Below, one piece after another: positions 18,212-25,961 of a stretch of DNA of 64,000 bases. Below the pieces are notes generated by a model. The model was not told the DNA's origin, did not search any database, and saw nothing but the letters and a program-made list of their open reading frames with translations. The DNA comes from Streptomyces tendae (GTDB taxonomy: Bacteria > Actinomycetota > Actinomycetes > Streptomycetales > Streptomycetaceae). Location of the stretch: NCBI RefSeq assembly GCF_008632955.1, contig NZ_CP043959.1:4216001-4280000 (forward strand), in the 5' to 3' direction. Numbering within the stretch: the first letter of the stretch is position 1; each line of letters begins with the position of its first letter. A program made the position numbers and the translations under genes.

Positions 18212-18967
18212 TCAGCGCGCGGCGGGGACGCTGACGGTGTGCTCCCGGTGGTGCCGGTCCATCTCCGCCCGGAAGGCGGCCACCAGGTGCGGCTGGATCC
18301 TGCCGGCGTTGCGGTCACCGCCCTCGCAGACGGCTCCCCGTACGCCCACGATGTCCGTGCCGATGCGGGTCAGTTCGGCGAGGTCGTCCTGGCGGACACT
18401 GCCGGCGAGGGCGGCGAGCCGGCCGGACGCGTGGGTCAGCCGGACGAACTCGGCGCACACGTCCGGCGGAACGTGGTCGAACAGCCGCGTCCCGTCCTTC
18501 ACGGCGGTGTCCAGCATGGCCGCGTCGGCGCCGGAGCGGGCCGCGATGTCGGGCACCGCGAGGGGATTGACGCAGCCGATGCGGTGGGCGTCGGCATAGC
18601 CCGAGGCGACGACGAGCGCGTCCGGGTTGTGCTCCTTCACCGCCCGGACGACGGCGCGCATGACCTCGATGCCCTGGTCAGGGGTCGTGCATCCGTAGAG
18701 TCCGACCTTGATGTAGCCGGCTCCGGAGACGACCGCGCCGAGTGCGGCCTGGGCCACGGTGCCGGGCTTGTACGGGACATCTCCCACGGTCGCGGACACC
18801 GGCTTGTCCGCCGGGACCGCTTCGCGGATCTCCCTGATGACCCAGGGGAAGTTCGCGCCGAGGGAGCCCTCGTCGGGCTTCTTGACGTCGACGATGTCGA
18901 GGTGCTCCGCCGCCTTGGCGCAGTCGAGCGCTTCCTCGACACCGTCCGGGGAGATGAGAAGCAACAC
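18212..18967 (-). CDS. mfnB: (5-formylfuran-3-yl)methyl phosphate synthase (MfnB family)
   Basis: 251 residues from GTG 18967, with GGAGG nine bases upstream. MfnB condenses two glyceraldehyde-3-phosphate molecules into 4-(hydroxymethyl)-2-furancarboxaldehyde phosphate, the first step of archaeal methanofuran synthesis. The family core is intact: MLLLISPDGVEEA-like start, DIVDVKKPDEGSLGANFPWVIREI with the Schiff-base Lys29 and Asp27, SATVGDVPYKPGT, YIKVGLYG, SGYADAHR and MLDTAVKDGTRLFDH. The window holds no MfnC aminotransferase, so the product is probably not a methanofuran. It is the first gene of the four-gene operon that continues to 14712. Confidence 0.9.
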   Translation of the reverse strand: MLLLISPDGVEEALDCAKAAEHLDIVDVKKPDEGSLGANFPWVIREIREAVPADKPVSATVGDVPYKPGTVAQAALGAVVSGAGYIKVGLYGCTTPDQGIEVMRAVVRAVKEHNPDALVVASGYADAHRIGCVNPLAVPDIAARSGADAAMLDTAVKDGTRLFDHVPPDVCAEFVRLTHASGRLAALAGSVRQDDLAELTRIGTDIVGVRGAVCEGGDRNAGRIQPHLVAAFRAEMDRHHREHTVSVPAAR

Positions 18968-19346
18968 CTGGCCTCCTTCGCCGCGGGACCGTCCGTGGAC
19001 GGGGACCGCGGATCGCCTGGTCCTTGTCTGGCGCACTCATCATTTACGTCACCCTTCGCAGCCGAAAGGGCGCACAGAGTGCCCGTTGAGTGATCAGGGC
19101 CGGGCGCAACGCGCCGTGCACACCGGAGCGAACGGGCCCCGCGCCGCGGTCCGTTTCGACGCGCGCCCGCCTCTTCGACCCGGTCCTCACTCGTCCGGAC
19201 CGTCCGTGGTGCCCCGCCGAGGGGGCGCGTGCAGTGTCGTCAGAAGCGTCCTGTCACCCCCGAGGGCGGCAGGGTGTCATCGCTCGTCACCCTCGCCGTC
19301 CGCACGCTCGGTACCGCCGAACCGTCCCCACACCCGGAGTCACGTC
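18968..19346. other. 379-bp divergent intergenic region
   Basis: Separates the minus-strand mfnB operon from the plus-strand GerW-type gene, so it should carry promoters for both. The stretch around 19025-19050 is locally A/T-rich and could include the mfnB promoter. I see no clear operator palindrome and no gene; a start further upstream for mfnB (in frame to 19036) would add unconserved sequence. Confidence 0.45.
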
Positions 19347-19790
19347 ATGACCGACGGAGAGCGCGACAACGCACCCGGTTCCGCGCCGGAGTCCGACCTG
19401 TCGGCCGCATTTGTCTCCGGGAGGCTGCTGGAGCGCCTGGCCGACCGGCTCGGGGGCCGTGCCGCCGTGACCGCCGTCTACGGTCAGCCCGTCACCGTCG
19501 GCGGCGTGACCGTCGTCCCGGTCGCGGCGGTCGGTTTCGGCTTCGGTGGTGGCGTGGGACAGGAGGTCGGCACCACCAAGACCGCCGACGGCGGCGGAGG
19601 GGGCGGAGCCGTGGGCGCCAAGCCCCTCGGCTACATCGAGATCCGCGACGGCGCCGCGCGCTACCAGCCCATCCGCGCTCCCTGGCGCGACGTCGCCCTG
19701 CCGCTGTCGGCCGTCGTCCTTGCGAACGCCCTGCCGAAGGTGATCCGCGCGCTGCGGCGGCGGCGACGGCCCGGACGAGGGCGTGGGTGA
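19347..19790 (+). CDS. GerW family sporulation protein (YtfJ domain)
   Basis: 147 residues from ATG 19347. The Spore_YtfJ core is clear: GGRAAVTAVYGQPVTVGGVTVVPVAAVGFGFGGG, a Gly-rich turn, then PLGYIEIRDGAARYQPIR and a C-terminal hydrophobic segment ending in a run of Arg. In Bacillus the YtfJ/GerW protein is needed for spore germination; in Streptomyces related proteins are associated with sporulation but poorly defined. The C-terminus suggests membrane association. Confidence 0.88.
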   Translation: MTDGERDNAPGSAPESDLSAAFVSGRLLERLADRLGGRAAVTAVYGQPVTVGGVTVVPVAAVGFGFGGGVGQEVGTTKTADGGGGGGAVGAKPLGYIEIRDGAARYQPIRAPWRDVALPLSAVVLANALPKVIRALRRRRRPGRGRG

Positions 19791-19871
19791 ACCGGCGCCG
19801 CGCCGCCGGGTGAGGCGGATCGGCGCATGCCGCACCGATGAGTTTTCGCGGCGGGCTCGGTCTGCACCGGC

Positions 19872-20741
19872 ATGAAGACTCACACACTTGCGACGGCCGG
19901 CGCCGACCTCGTCTACGACGTGCGGGGGCCGCTGCCGGCCGGTGACGGACGGCCGCCCTTGCTGATGGTCGGGCAGCCCATGGACGCCTCGGGCTTCGCC
20001 GCGCTCGCAGCGCGCTTCCCCGAGCGGACCGTGGTCACCTACGACCCGCGCGGCCTCGGCCGCAGCGTCCGCAAGGACGGGCGGGTCGACCACACACCGG
20101 AGACACAGGCCGAGGACCTGCACGCCGTCATCGAGGCACTCGGGGCCGGGCCGGTCGACGTGTTCGCCAGCAGCGGCGGGGCGATCACCGCGCTCGCGCT
20201 GGTGGAGAGGTATCCCTCGGACGTGACCACGCTGGTCGCGCACGAGCCGCCGCTCATCACCCTCACCCCGGACGGCCCCGCAGCCGTGCGGGCGCGGGCG
20301 GCGGTCCGGGACGCTTACGAGAAGCGGGGGTGGGGGGCCGGGATGGCCGCGTTCGTGGCCATGACCTCGTGGCAGGGTGAGTTCACGGGCGCGTACTTCA
20401 CGCAGCCCGAGGCCGATCCCGCGGCGTTCGGCATGCCCACCGAGGACGACGGCTCCCGTGACGATCCGCTGCTGTCCGACCGGTCATGGGCGGTCAGCGG
20501 CTACCGGCCGGACGCCGACGCGATCACCGCCGCGCCGACCCGCGTGGTGATCGCGGTGGGTGAGGAGTCGGCGAACCTGCTGACGGCACGCACCTCCGCC
20601 GCGATGGCCGGACTGCTCGGGCAGAAGGCGGCCGTGTTCCCGAGCCATCACGGTGGCTTCTGCGACGGGGAGTTCGGTTACCCGGGGAAGCCGGACGAGT
20701 TCGCGCACCGGCTGCGGGAGGTCCTCGACGGCGCCTCGTAG
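19872..20741 (+). CDS. Alpha/beta-fold hydrolase
   Basis: 289 residues. The fold is shown by LLMVGQPMDASGF, VVTYDPRGLGRS, the nucleophile elbow VFASSGGAITALAL (Ser101), EPPL after strand 6, and a late FPSHHGGF providing the catalytic His. The oxyanion and cap region (FVAMTSWQGEFTGAYF) resembles actinobacterial hydrolases of unassigned substrate. No signal peptide. It is convergent with the ABC-F gene. Confidence 0.88.
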   Translation: MKTHTLATAGADLVYDVRGPLPAGDGRPPLLMVGQPMDASGFAALAARFPERTVVTYDPRGLGRSVRKDGRVDHTPETQAEDLHAVIEALGAGPVDVFASSGGAITALALVERYPSDVTTLVAHEPPLITLTPDGPAAVRARAAVRDAYEKRGWGAGMAAFVAMTSWQGEFTGAYFTQPEADPAAFGMPTEDDGSRDDPLLSDRSWAVSGYRPDADAITAAPTRVVIAVGEESANLLTARTSAAMAGLLGQKAAVFPSHHGGFCDGEFGYPGKPDEFAHRLREVLDGAS

Positions 20742-20841
20742 GCAGGTGGCCCCGGCCTGCGGGCGCACGTCGACCACTTGATCGCGGCGCGGGAGTTCGG
20801 GTGCGGGGGCGGCGCGGTGATGCGCCTCCCGGCATCGGCTG

Positions 20842-22494
20842 TCACCCCACCAGGACCCCCGCTGGCTGCGGCAGTCGCAGATGCTCGCCCTGGAACCGTG
20901 CCCGGAGTGAGCGGTCGTGGGTGACCAGCACGATCGCCCCCGGGTATCCGGTCAGTGCCTCCTCCAGTTGCTCGACCAGCGCCGGTGACAGGTGATTGGT
21001 CGGCTCGTCGAGCAGCAGGAGAGCGGCGGGTTCCGCGACCAGGCGCGCCAGCTCCACGCGGCGGCGCTGGCCGTACGACAACTCGCCCATGCGCAGCCGT
21101 AGTTCGGTGGGACGGAAGAGGCCGAGGGCGAGCAGGGCGTCGGCGTGTTCGTCGGCGGTGCCCGCACGTCCCAGCCCGAACGCCTCGGTCACCGTCAGGT
21201 CCGGCGACCAGGGGGTCTCGTCCTGGCGCAGGTGGCCCACCCTGCCGGGTACCCGCACCGAGCCCTCGTCCGGTCGCAGCTCACCGGCGAGCACCTTCAG
21301 CAGGGTGGTCTTGCCCGCGCCGTTGGGGCCGGTGACGAGAAGCCTGCCGCTGCGGCCGAGGGTGAGGGACCCCAGGCGCAGGCGGTCACCCACGCATACG
21401 TCCGACAGCTGGACGGCGGGCGCTTCCGCCGGCGCGCTTCCCGCGTCCTCTCCCGGTCCGTCCCCCGGCAGTGCCATACGTGGTGTGAAGGCCAGCGGGT
21501 CGGGCGGTGGGGTCACGGGGTGGGTGGTCAGCCGCTCAACCCGCTCACGGGCGTTGCGGATGCGGGCCATCGCGCCATGGGCCCGGCCGCGGGCCCGGAA
21601 GCCGCCGTGGCCGAAGTTGGCCAACGGCGCCTTGCGCGGGATGACGCCGAGGCGGGCGGCGTGACCGGTGGCCAGCCGCTCGTTGCGGGCCAGCTCGGAG
21701 CGCCATTCCTCGTACTCCTGCAGCCGTCGGCGACGCTCGGCCGCCTTCGCCGTCCGGTAGCCGGTGTAGCCGTCGCCGTAGCGGGTGACCTTCCCCGCCT
21801 CGGCCTCCAGGACCGTGGTGGTCAGGCGTTCCAGGAACACGCGGTCGTGGGTGACGGCGAGCACCGTGCCCCGGTGCGACAGCAGTTGGGCCTCCAGCCA
21901 CTCGAGCGCCCGGTCGTCCAGGTCGTTGGTCGGCTCGTCCAGGAGCAGCAGCTCCGGGCGGCCGGCCAGGACCCCGGCCAGGGCGAGGCGGGAGCGCTCA
22001 CCGCCGGAGAGGGTGCCGAGCCGGCGCTCACGGCGGAGTGCCGGCAGGCCGAGGTGGTGCAGGGCGATGTCCACCCGGTGGTCGGCGTCGTAGCCCTCCC
22101 GGGCCTCGTAACGGCCGAGGAGCACGTCGTAGGCGGCGAGTGCCGCCGGGTCCTCGACGTCCTGGAGTTCCTGCCCGGCCTTGTGCAGCTCGGCCTCCAG
22201 GGCGCGCAGGTCCGCGAGGGCCAGGTCGACGGCGTCCTGGACGGTGGCGGTCGGGGGCAGGGGGAGGGTCTGGGGCAGGTGACCGACACCGTCGGCGGCG
22301 GTCACGGTCACCTCTCCGCTGTCCGGGCGCTCCTGGCCTGCGACGATCCTGAGCAGCGTGGACTTGCCGGCGCCGTTGTCGCCGATCAGCCCGGCCTTCT
22401 CGCCTGGCTTCAGGGTGAAGGAGACGTCGTCCAGAACGGTGCGGCCGGGGTAGCCCTTGGTGACGTGGCGAAGCGTGAGTTGTGGGGTGTGCAA
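20842..22494 (-). CDS. ABC-F family ATPase, probable ribosome-protection type
   Basis: 550 residues from a TTG start at 22494, with AGGAGG eight bases before it. Two ATPase domains without membrane segments: Walker A GDNGAGKST and GPNGAGKTT, signatures LSGGERSRLALAG and LSYGQRRRVELA, Walker B LLLLDEPTNDLD and LLLLDEPTNHLS. The charged linker between them (about residues 245-330, RRRRLQEYEEWRSEL) is the arm that enters the ribosomal exit site in ABC-F proteins. It could give resistance to a ribosome-targeting antibiotic or act as a housekeeping translation factor. The attenuator-like leader favours the former. Confidence 0.88.
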   Translation of the reverse strand: MHTPQLTLRHVTKGYPGRTVLDDVSFTLKPGEKAGLIGDNGAGKSTLLRIVAGQERPDSGEVTVTAADGVGHLPQTLPLPPTATVQDAVDLALADLRALEAELHKAGQELQDVEDPAALAAYDVLLGRYEAREGYDADHRVDIALHHLGLPALRRERRLGTLSGGERSRLALAGVLAGRPELLLLDEPTNDLDDRALEWLEAQLLSHRGTVLAVTHDRVFLERLTTTVLEAEAGKVTRYGDGYTGYRTAKAAERRRRLQEYEEWRSELARNERLATGHAARLGVIPRKAPLANFGHGGFRARGRAHGAMARIRNARERVERLTTHPVTPPPDPLAFTPRMALPGDGPGEDAGSAPAEAPAVQLSDVCVGDRLRLGSLTLGRSGRLLVTGPNGAGKTTLLKVLAGELRPDEGSVRVPGRVGHLRQDETPWSPDLTVTEAFGLGRAGTADEHADALLALGLFRPTELRLRMGELSYGQRRRVELARLVAEPAALLLLDEPTNHLSPALVEQLEEALTGYPGAIVLVTHDRSLRARFQGEHLRLPQPAGVLVG

Positions 22495-22570
22495 GGTGCG
22501 GATCCCTCCTGGCGCAACGGGTTTCGGCCCGGGCCGGATCGGGGTGGACAGCTGCGCGGCGAGGCGCGGC

Positions 22571-22597
22571 GACCGCGGAGCAGGGCTCTACGCGGTC
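22571..22597 (-). promoter_or_regulatory. Hairpin in ABC-F leader
   Basis: A 7-bp perfect stem (22571-22577 with 22591-22597) continues into a 4-bp stem (22578-22581 with 22585-22588) over a two-base bulge. It lies between the leader micro-ORF and the TTG start of the ABC-F gene and could act as an attenuator or hide the ribosome binding site. No T-run follows it. Confidence 0.45.
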
Positions 22598-22610
22598 GGC
22601 ACCGGTGAAC

Positions 22611-22625
22611 TCACAGGGAACCCAT
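22611..22625 (-). CDS. Possible 4-codon leader peptide (M-G-S-L) before ABC-F gene
   Basis: ATG GGT TCC CTG TGA read on the minus strand begins about one base from the transcription start predicted from the promoter at 22633-22661, so the transcript would be leaderless at this micro-ORF. Short leader peptides whose translation stalls with antibiotic are a known control device for ribosome-protection genes. Direct support here is only position. Confidence 0.35.
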   Translation of the reverse strand: MGSL

Positions 22626-22632
22626 GAGCAGG

Positions 22633-22661
22633 ACACTACGGCATGCCGTGTGATCTGACAA
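22633..22661 (-). promoter_or_regulatory. Candidate promoter of ABC-F gene
   Basis: On the minus strand TTGTCA (22656-22661) and TAGTGT (22633-22638) are separated by 17 bases, a good match to the vegetative -35/-10 pattern. The predicted start falls near 22626, giving a leader of about 130 bases. Confidence 0.55.
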
Positions 22662-22864
22662 GACGATACGTCTCGGCTCATTCGCGAAGTGGGGCGCGCG
22701 GCTCCGCAGGGAGGCGCGGGAACCGGCGGCGACTTCGGCCGGCCTGTCAGTACGACCTCCTCGAGACAGCGGCGGGCGCCGCGGCAGCGCACGATCGCCT
22801 CAACGATGTCGCGAGGCGAGCGACCACCGCGCCGCCCGTGCTCCCCCGAGGGCTCAGCCGAAGG

Positions 22865-22984
22865 CTCAGCCGAGGATCTTCAACAGCCGCTCGGCGAGGA
22901 CCTCGGCGGATGCCGGGTTCTGCCCTGTGACCAGCTTCCGGTCCTCAACCCGGCCGGCAGTGCCCACGGGCGCTGCCGGCCGCC
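22865..22984 (-). pseudogene. C-terminal remnant of a DJ-1/PfpI (HSP31-like) protein
   Basis: A 39-codon open stretch ends at TGA 22865-22867 and reads VEDRKLVTGQNPASAEVLAE then RLLKILG, the characteristic end of type-1 glutamine-amidotransferase-like stress proteins (normally DRxLVTGQNPAS). A stop lies just upstream at about 22985-22987 and no matching N-terminal part exists before the metallopeptidase gene. The rest has been lost. A direct repeat of GGCTCAGCCGA overlaps its end (22851-22873). Confidence 0.6.
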
Positions 22985-23117
22985 GTCACACACGGTCCTT
23001 GCAACCCACCCGACCCGCGACCCGCGGCCTGCCGCCGACGGCCTCAGCCGGAGCGGACAGGCTTCGGCGGAGCACTCCGCGATCTCGGGTGTGTACGACG
23101 GATGACTGTCCGGTGAC

Positions 23118-25484
23118 TCAGAAGGTCAGGCTCCAGCGCTGGAGATGACCCGGGTCCAGGTCGTACAGCCCCGGGGTGGCGTCGGTGACCCGAAGCGTCC
23201 AGGTACCGGTCTTCGTGACGGCGGAGGCGTCGACCGTGTACGTCTCGTGCAGTTCGGGCGTGAGCACCCAGGGTCCCCAGGGCTTGACCGGGACGACGGT
23301 GCCGTCGGGGGCGATCAGGTCGATCAGCATGGCGTTGCTGAACCCGTGGTCGAGGTCGACCGTGACCTTGAGGTCGCTCGGCGCCTTGCCCGGCTTCCCC
23401 TTGTAGACCAGCGGGGACTCGGCCACCCCCCACTGGGGGATCACGTACCTGGTGGGGTTGACGAAGAAGTGGCCTCCGGACTCGAGAGCGGTCCAGGTGA
23501 AGGAGAACGTCCGGGTGTCCCCGGCCGCGTCCGTGACGACGACGGACGAGGGATAGTCACCGGCCTTGCGGGGCGTACCGGTGATCAGGCCGGTGGCGCG
23601 GTCGACCGACAGCCCCAGAGGCAGCTTTCGCGCGGAGTAGGTGAGCGGGCCGGGACGCGTGCTGGACGCCCTGATCCGGCGGCTGACCGGCTGGCCGGTG
23701 GCCACCGGCTCGGTCGGCAGCGGGTCCGCGGCGATGTGGTTGACGAACCGGTTGCCGACGTTGACACCCGCCCAGGCGTTGGCGACGGCCTCGTAGGCAT
23801 CGCTCTGCGAGCCGTACAGGTCGGCCGCGGCCTGGAGCGTCGCGGTGCGGGCGCCCGCGTAGTCGGTGGTACTGGTCATGTAGACCGTGAGGGCGCGGTA
23901 CACCACCTCGGCGGCGTCGCTCCGTCCGATGCCCGCGACGGGCAGCTTGTCGTAGGTCGGGCTCTCGTAGTCCACACCGTTGATGGTCTTCTGCCCGCTG
24001 CCCTCGGCGAGCAGGTAGAAGAAGTGGTCACCTATCCCGGCCACCATGTGCGCTTCTTTCCACCTGGCTTCCGGCGTCCAGTAGTCCAGGGGCGCGTAAC
24101 CGACGGCGCTGACACCGGCCTTCGAGGGACGGTCCATGTAGCGGATGGGCTTGCCGTCGCCGTGCAGGTCGTCCAGCTCGGCCACCATGTAGTCGGGCAC
24201 GTCATGGGGGTTGTCGGCGTAGAACTCGACGGCGGCAGCCATCATGTCGCTGATCGCTTCGTTGAGGCCCGGCGATTCACCGAAGTCGCCCAGCCCCGCC
24301 GTGGCGGAGGTGACTCCGTGCGTCATCTCGTGGGCGGCGATGTCCAGGGACGTCACCGGGTGCTGCCCGTCCGCTCCGTCGCCGTAGCTCATGCAGAAAC
24401 AGCCGTCCTGCCAGTTGGCGTTGGCGAGAGGCACCCCTCGTGACTGCTCGTAGTGCACCCGGGAGGTGCTGCCGCGGCCGTCGTCGGCTATGCCGTTGCG
24501 GCCGAAGCGGTCCTTGAAGAAGTCCCACGTCATCCGCGCGCCGTACGCCGCGTCGACCGCCGCGGTCTGGGGGTCCGACGGTGTTCCGTCGCCCCACACG
24601 TCGTCGTCGTCGGTGAACAGGACCCCGCGTGAGTCGACGCTCGAGTCGAGCGTCCGGTGGCCACCGCGCTCGGGGTCGATCAGGGCATAGGTGCCGTCGG
24701 CCTGAGGGGTGGAGCCGATCGTGACGCGCCCGCCGTGGAGGCTGTTGCCCTGGGCGGACTTCACGTGTTCGGCGCTCGCCAGGACGGTACCGCTCGCGGC
24801 GTCCGTCACGACGTGGCGCTCGCTGGGGGAGCCGTCCTGCTGCACGCCGGTGACCACCGTCTCCCAGGCCAGCGTCGGACGGCCGCCCATCATCCACACG
24901 ACCCGGCGGGGGGCGTCGTGTGCGTCCGCCTTGCGGGTGCCCTCCGCCGACGCCTTGCTCAGGGCCGACTTCCTCGCCGTGGCCGCGGGCACCTCGGCCG
25001 TGGTCGTCCCCAGGGTCAACTCGCCCTGGGCGGCGTAGGTGACGGTCCGGGACCCGCCCTGCTGATGAACCACCAGGTCGCCACCGAGCACAGGCAGTCC
25101 GGCGTACGTGCGGTCGTAGCGGGTATGCACCGTCCCGTCGGCGTCTTCGACGACGTTCTTCGGGATCAGTGTCTCGTGACTGCCGAGACCCAGTGAACGG
25201 GCCGTGTCCGGCGCCGCGTCGGCCGCCCGGTCGAGCAACTGCCGGCGTCGGGCGGGCGACAGGGGGACGGCCCTGGCTCCCGCCCTGGCCGTCGCGTCAA
25301 TCTGAGGGAGCGCTCCCACCGACCGGGGGTTCCCCGAGGTGCCGTCAGGGGACGCGGCACCGGCCGAGGCGGGCAGCGCGGAGACCGCCAGGGCCGCGGC
25401 GGTGATCACCACGGTCGCGGCCAGGCGGCGTCTGCGGCGGTGTGAACCCTGTGGGGCTACCGCCCTGTTGCTGGAGGAATTCAA
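23118..25484 (-). CDS. Secreted M4 family metallopeptidase (thermolysin-like) with C-terminal P-domain
   Basis: 788 residues from a TTG at 25484 with AGAAGGA upstream. A signal peptide (Arg-rich, then AATVVITAAALAVSALPASAGA) leads into an FTP/PepSY-type propeptide (about 90-260). The catalytic domain follows with HEMTH and the third zinc ligand in GLNEAISDM, and a later His in GIGDHFFYLL. After it come an Ig-like putative domain (YSARKLPLGLSVDRATGLITGTP) and a proprotein-convertase P/HomoB domain (DLKVTVDLDHGFSNAMLIDLIAPDGT). An extracellular, self-processed protease that would supply peptides or modify exported proteins. Confidence 0.95.
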   Translation of the reverse strand: MNSSSNRAVAPQGSHRRRRRLAATVVITAAALAVSALPASAGAASPDGTSGNPRSVGALPQIDATARAGARAVPLSPARRRQLLDRAADAAPDTARSLGLGSHETLIPKNVVEDADGTVHTRYDRTYAGLPVLGGDLVVHQQGGSRTVTYAAQGELTLGTTTAEVPAATARKSALSKASAEGTRKADAHDAPRRVVWMMGGRPTLAWETVVTGVQQDGSPSERHVVTDAASGTVLASAEHVKSAQGNSLHGGRVTIGSTPQADGTYALIDPERGGHRTLDSSVDSRGVLFTDDDDVWGDGTPSDPQTAAVDAAYGARMTWDFFKDRFGRNGIADDGRGSTSRVHYEQSRGVPLANANWQDGCFCMSYGDGADGQHPVTSLDIAAHEMTHGVTSATAGLGDFGESPGLNEAISDMMAAAVEFYADNPHDVPDYMVAELDDLHGDGKPIRYMDRPSKAGVSAVGYAPLDYWTPEARWKEAHMVAGIGDHFFYLLAEGSGQKTINGVDYESPTYDKLPVAGIGRSDAAEVVYRALTVYMTSTTDYAGARTATLQAAADLYGSQSDAYEAVANAWAGVNVGNRFVNHIAADPLPTEPVATGQPVSRRIRASSTRPGPLTYSARKLPLGLSVDRATGLITGTPRKAGDYPSSVVVTDAAGDTRTFSFTWTALESGGHFFVNPTRYVIPQWGVAESPLVYKGKPGKAPSDLKVTVDLDHGFSNAMLIDLIAPDGTVVPVKPWGPWVLTPELHETYTVDASAVTKTGTWTLRVTDATPGLYDLDPGHLQRWSLTF

Positions 25485-25961
25485 TTGCGGGTCCTTCTGT
25501 TCGGCTGTCTTCGAGTGGTGACGGCCGCCAATGCCGGTGCCGGAGGCCGTGATGCCTCCGGGTGCGGGTTGCAGCGGAGTGATCGTTACAGGCGAAACAG
25601 CCGTCGCGAAGGGCCCTGTTGGATCATGAGCAGATCTTTACCTGGTCGACCCTGATTGTTTTTGATCGATTTCGGGCGTTGTGACGAAGCTCCTCACCCC
25701 GCGCGCCGCCGCTGGGGCGAGGCCTGCCGGGCACGCCCGTATCCGTTGCGGTCGGTGACGTCCTCGCCCTCCGGTGCGCTGCTCCGGTGTGGCCCCGAGG
25801 CGGTGGCCGACCGGCTGATCGCGGTGCGCCATCGCCTCGGTGCACATGCGGAATTCGAGAAAGAGCCTGAGGTGTCCGCACCCGGTGGATCGCAGCAGAA
25901 CGGGACCGAGGGTCCATCTGACTGCGCGGGCGTCCGGTCCGCCCGCGCAGCCGGACGGCGG
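25485..25961. other. 477-bp intergenic region with terminator and protease promoter
   Basis: It lies between the ends of the M4 gene (start side) and the GH78 gene (3' side). A locally A/T-rich patch around 25635-25670 is unusual for this genome and is probably the metallopeptidase promoter region. The right end holds the GH78 terminator hairpin. A minus-strand open frame over 25638-25847 has no recognisable protein features, so I do not call a gene. Confidence 0.5.
25922..25950 (-). terminator. Hairpin downstream of GH78 gene
   Basis: Perfect 11-bp GC-rich arms 25922-25932 and 25940-25950 with a 7-base loop begin 12 bases after the GH78 stop codon. Confidence 0.7.

Noticed and set aside
14712..18967. 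Complete methanofuran biosynthesis operon
   Set aside because: Only the MfnB-type enzyme is present; no MfnC aminotransferase, MfnD/MfnE or other methanofuran genes are seen in the window.
25638..25847. Small minus-strand gene upstream of the metallopeptidase
   Set aside because: No ribosome binding site, no recognisable features, and it overlaps the A/T-rich probable promoter region.
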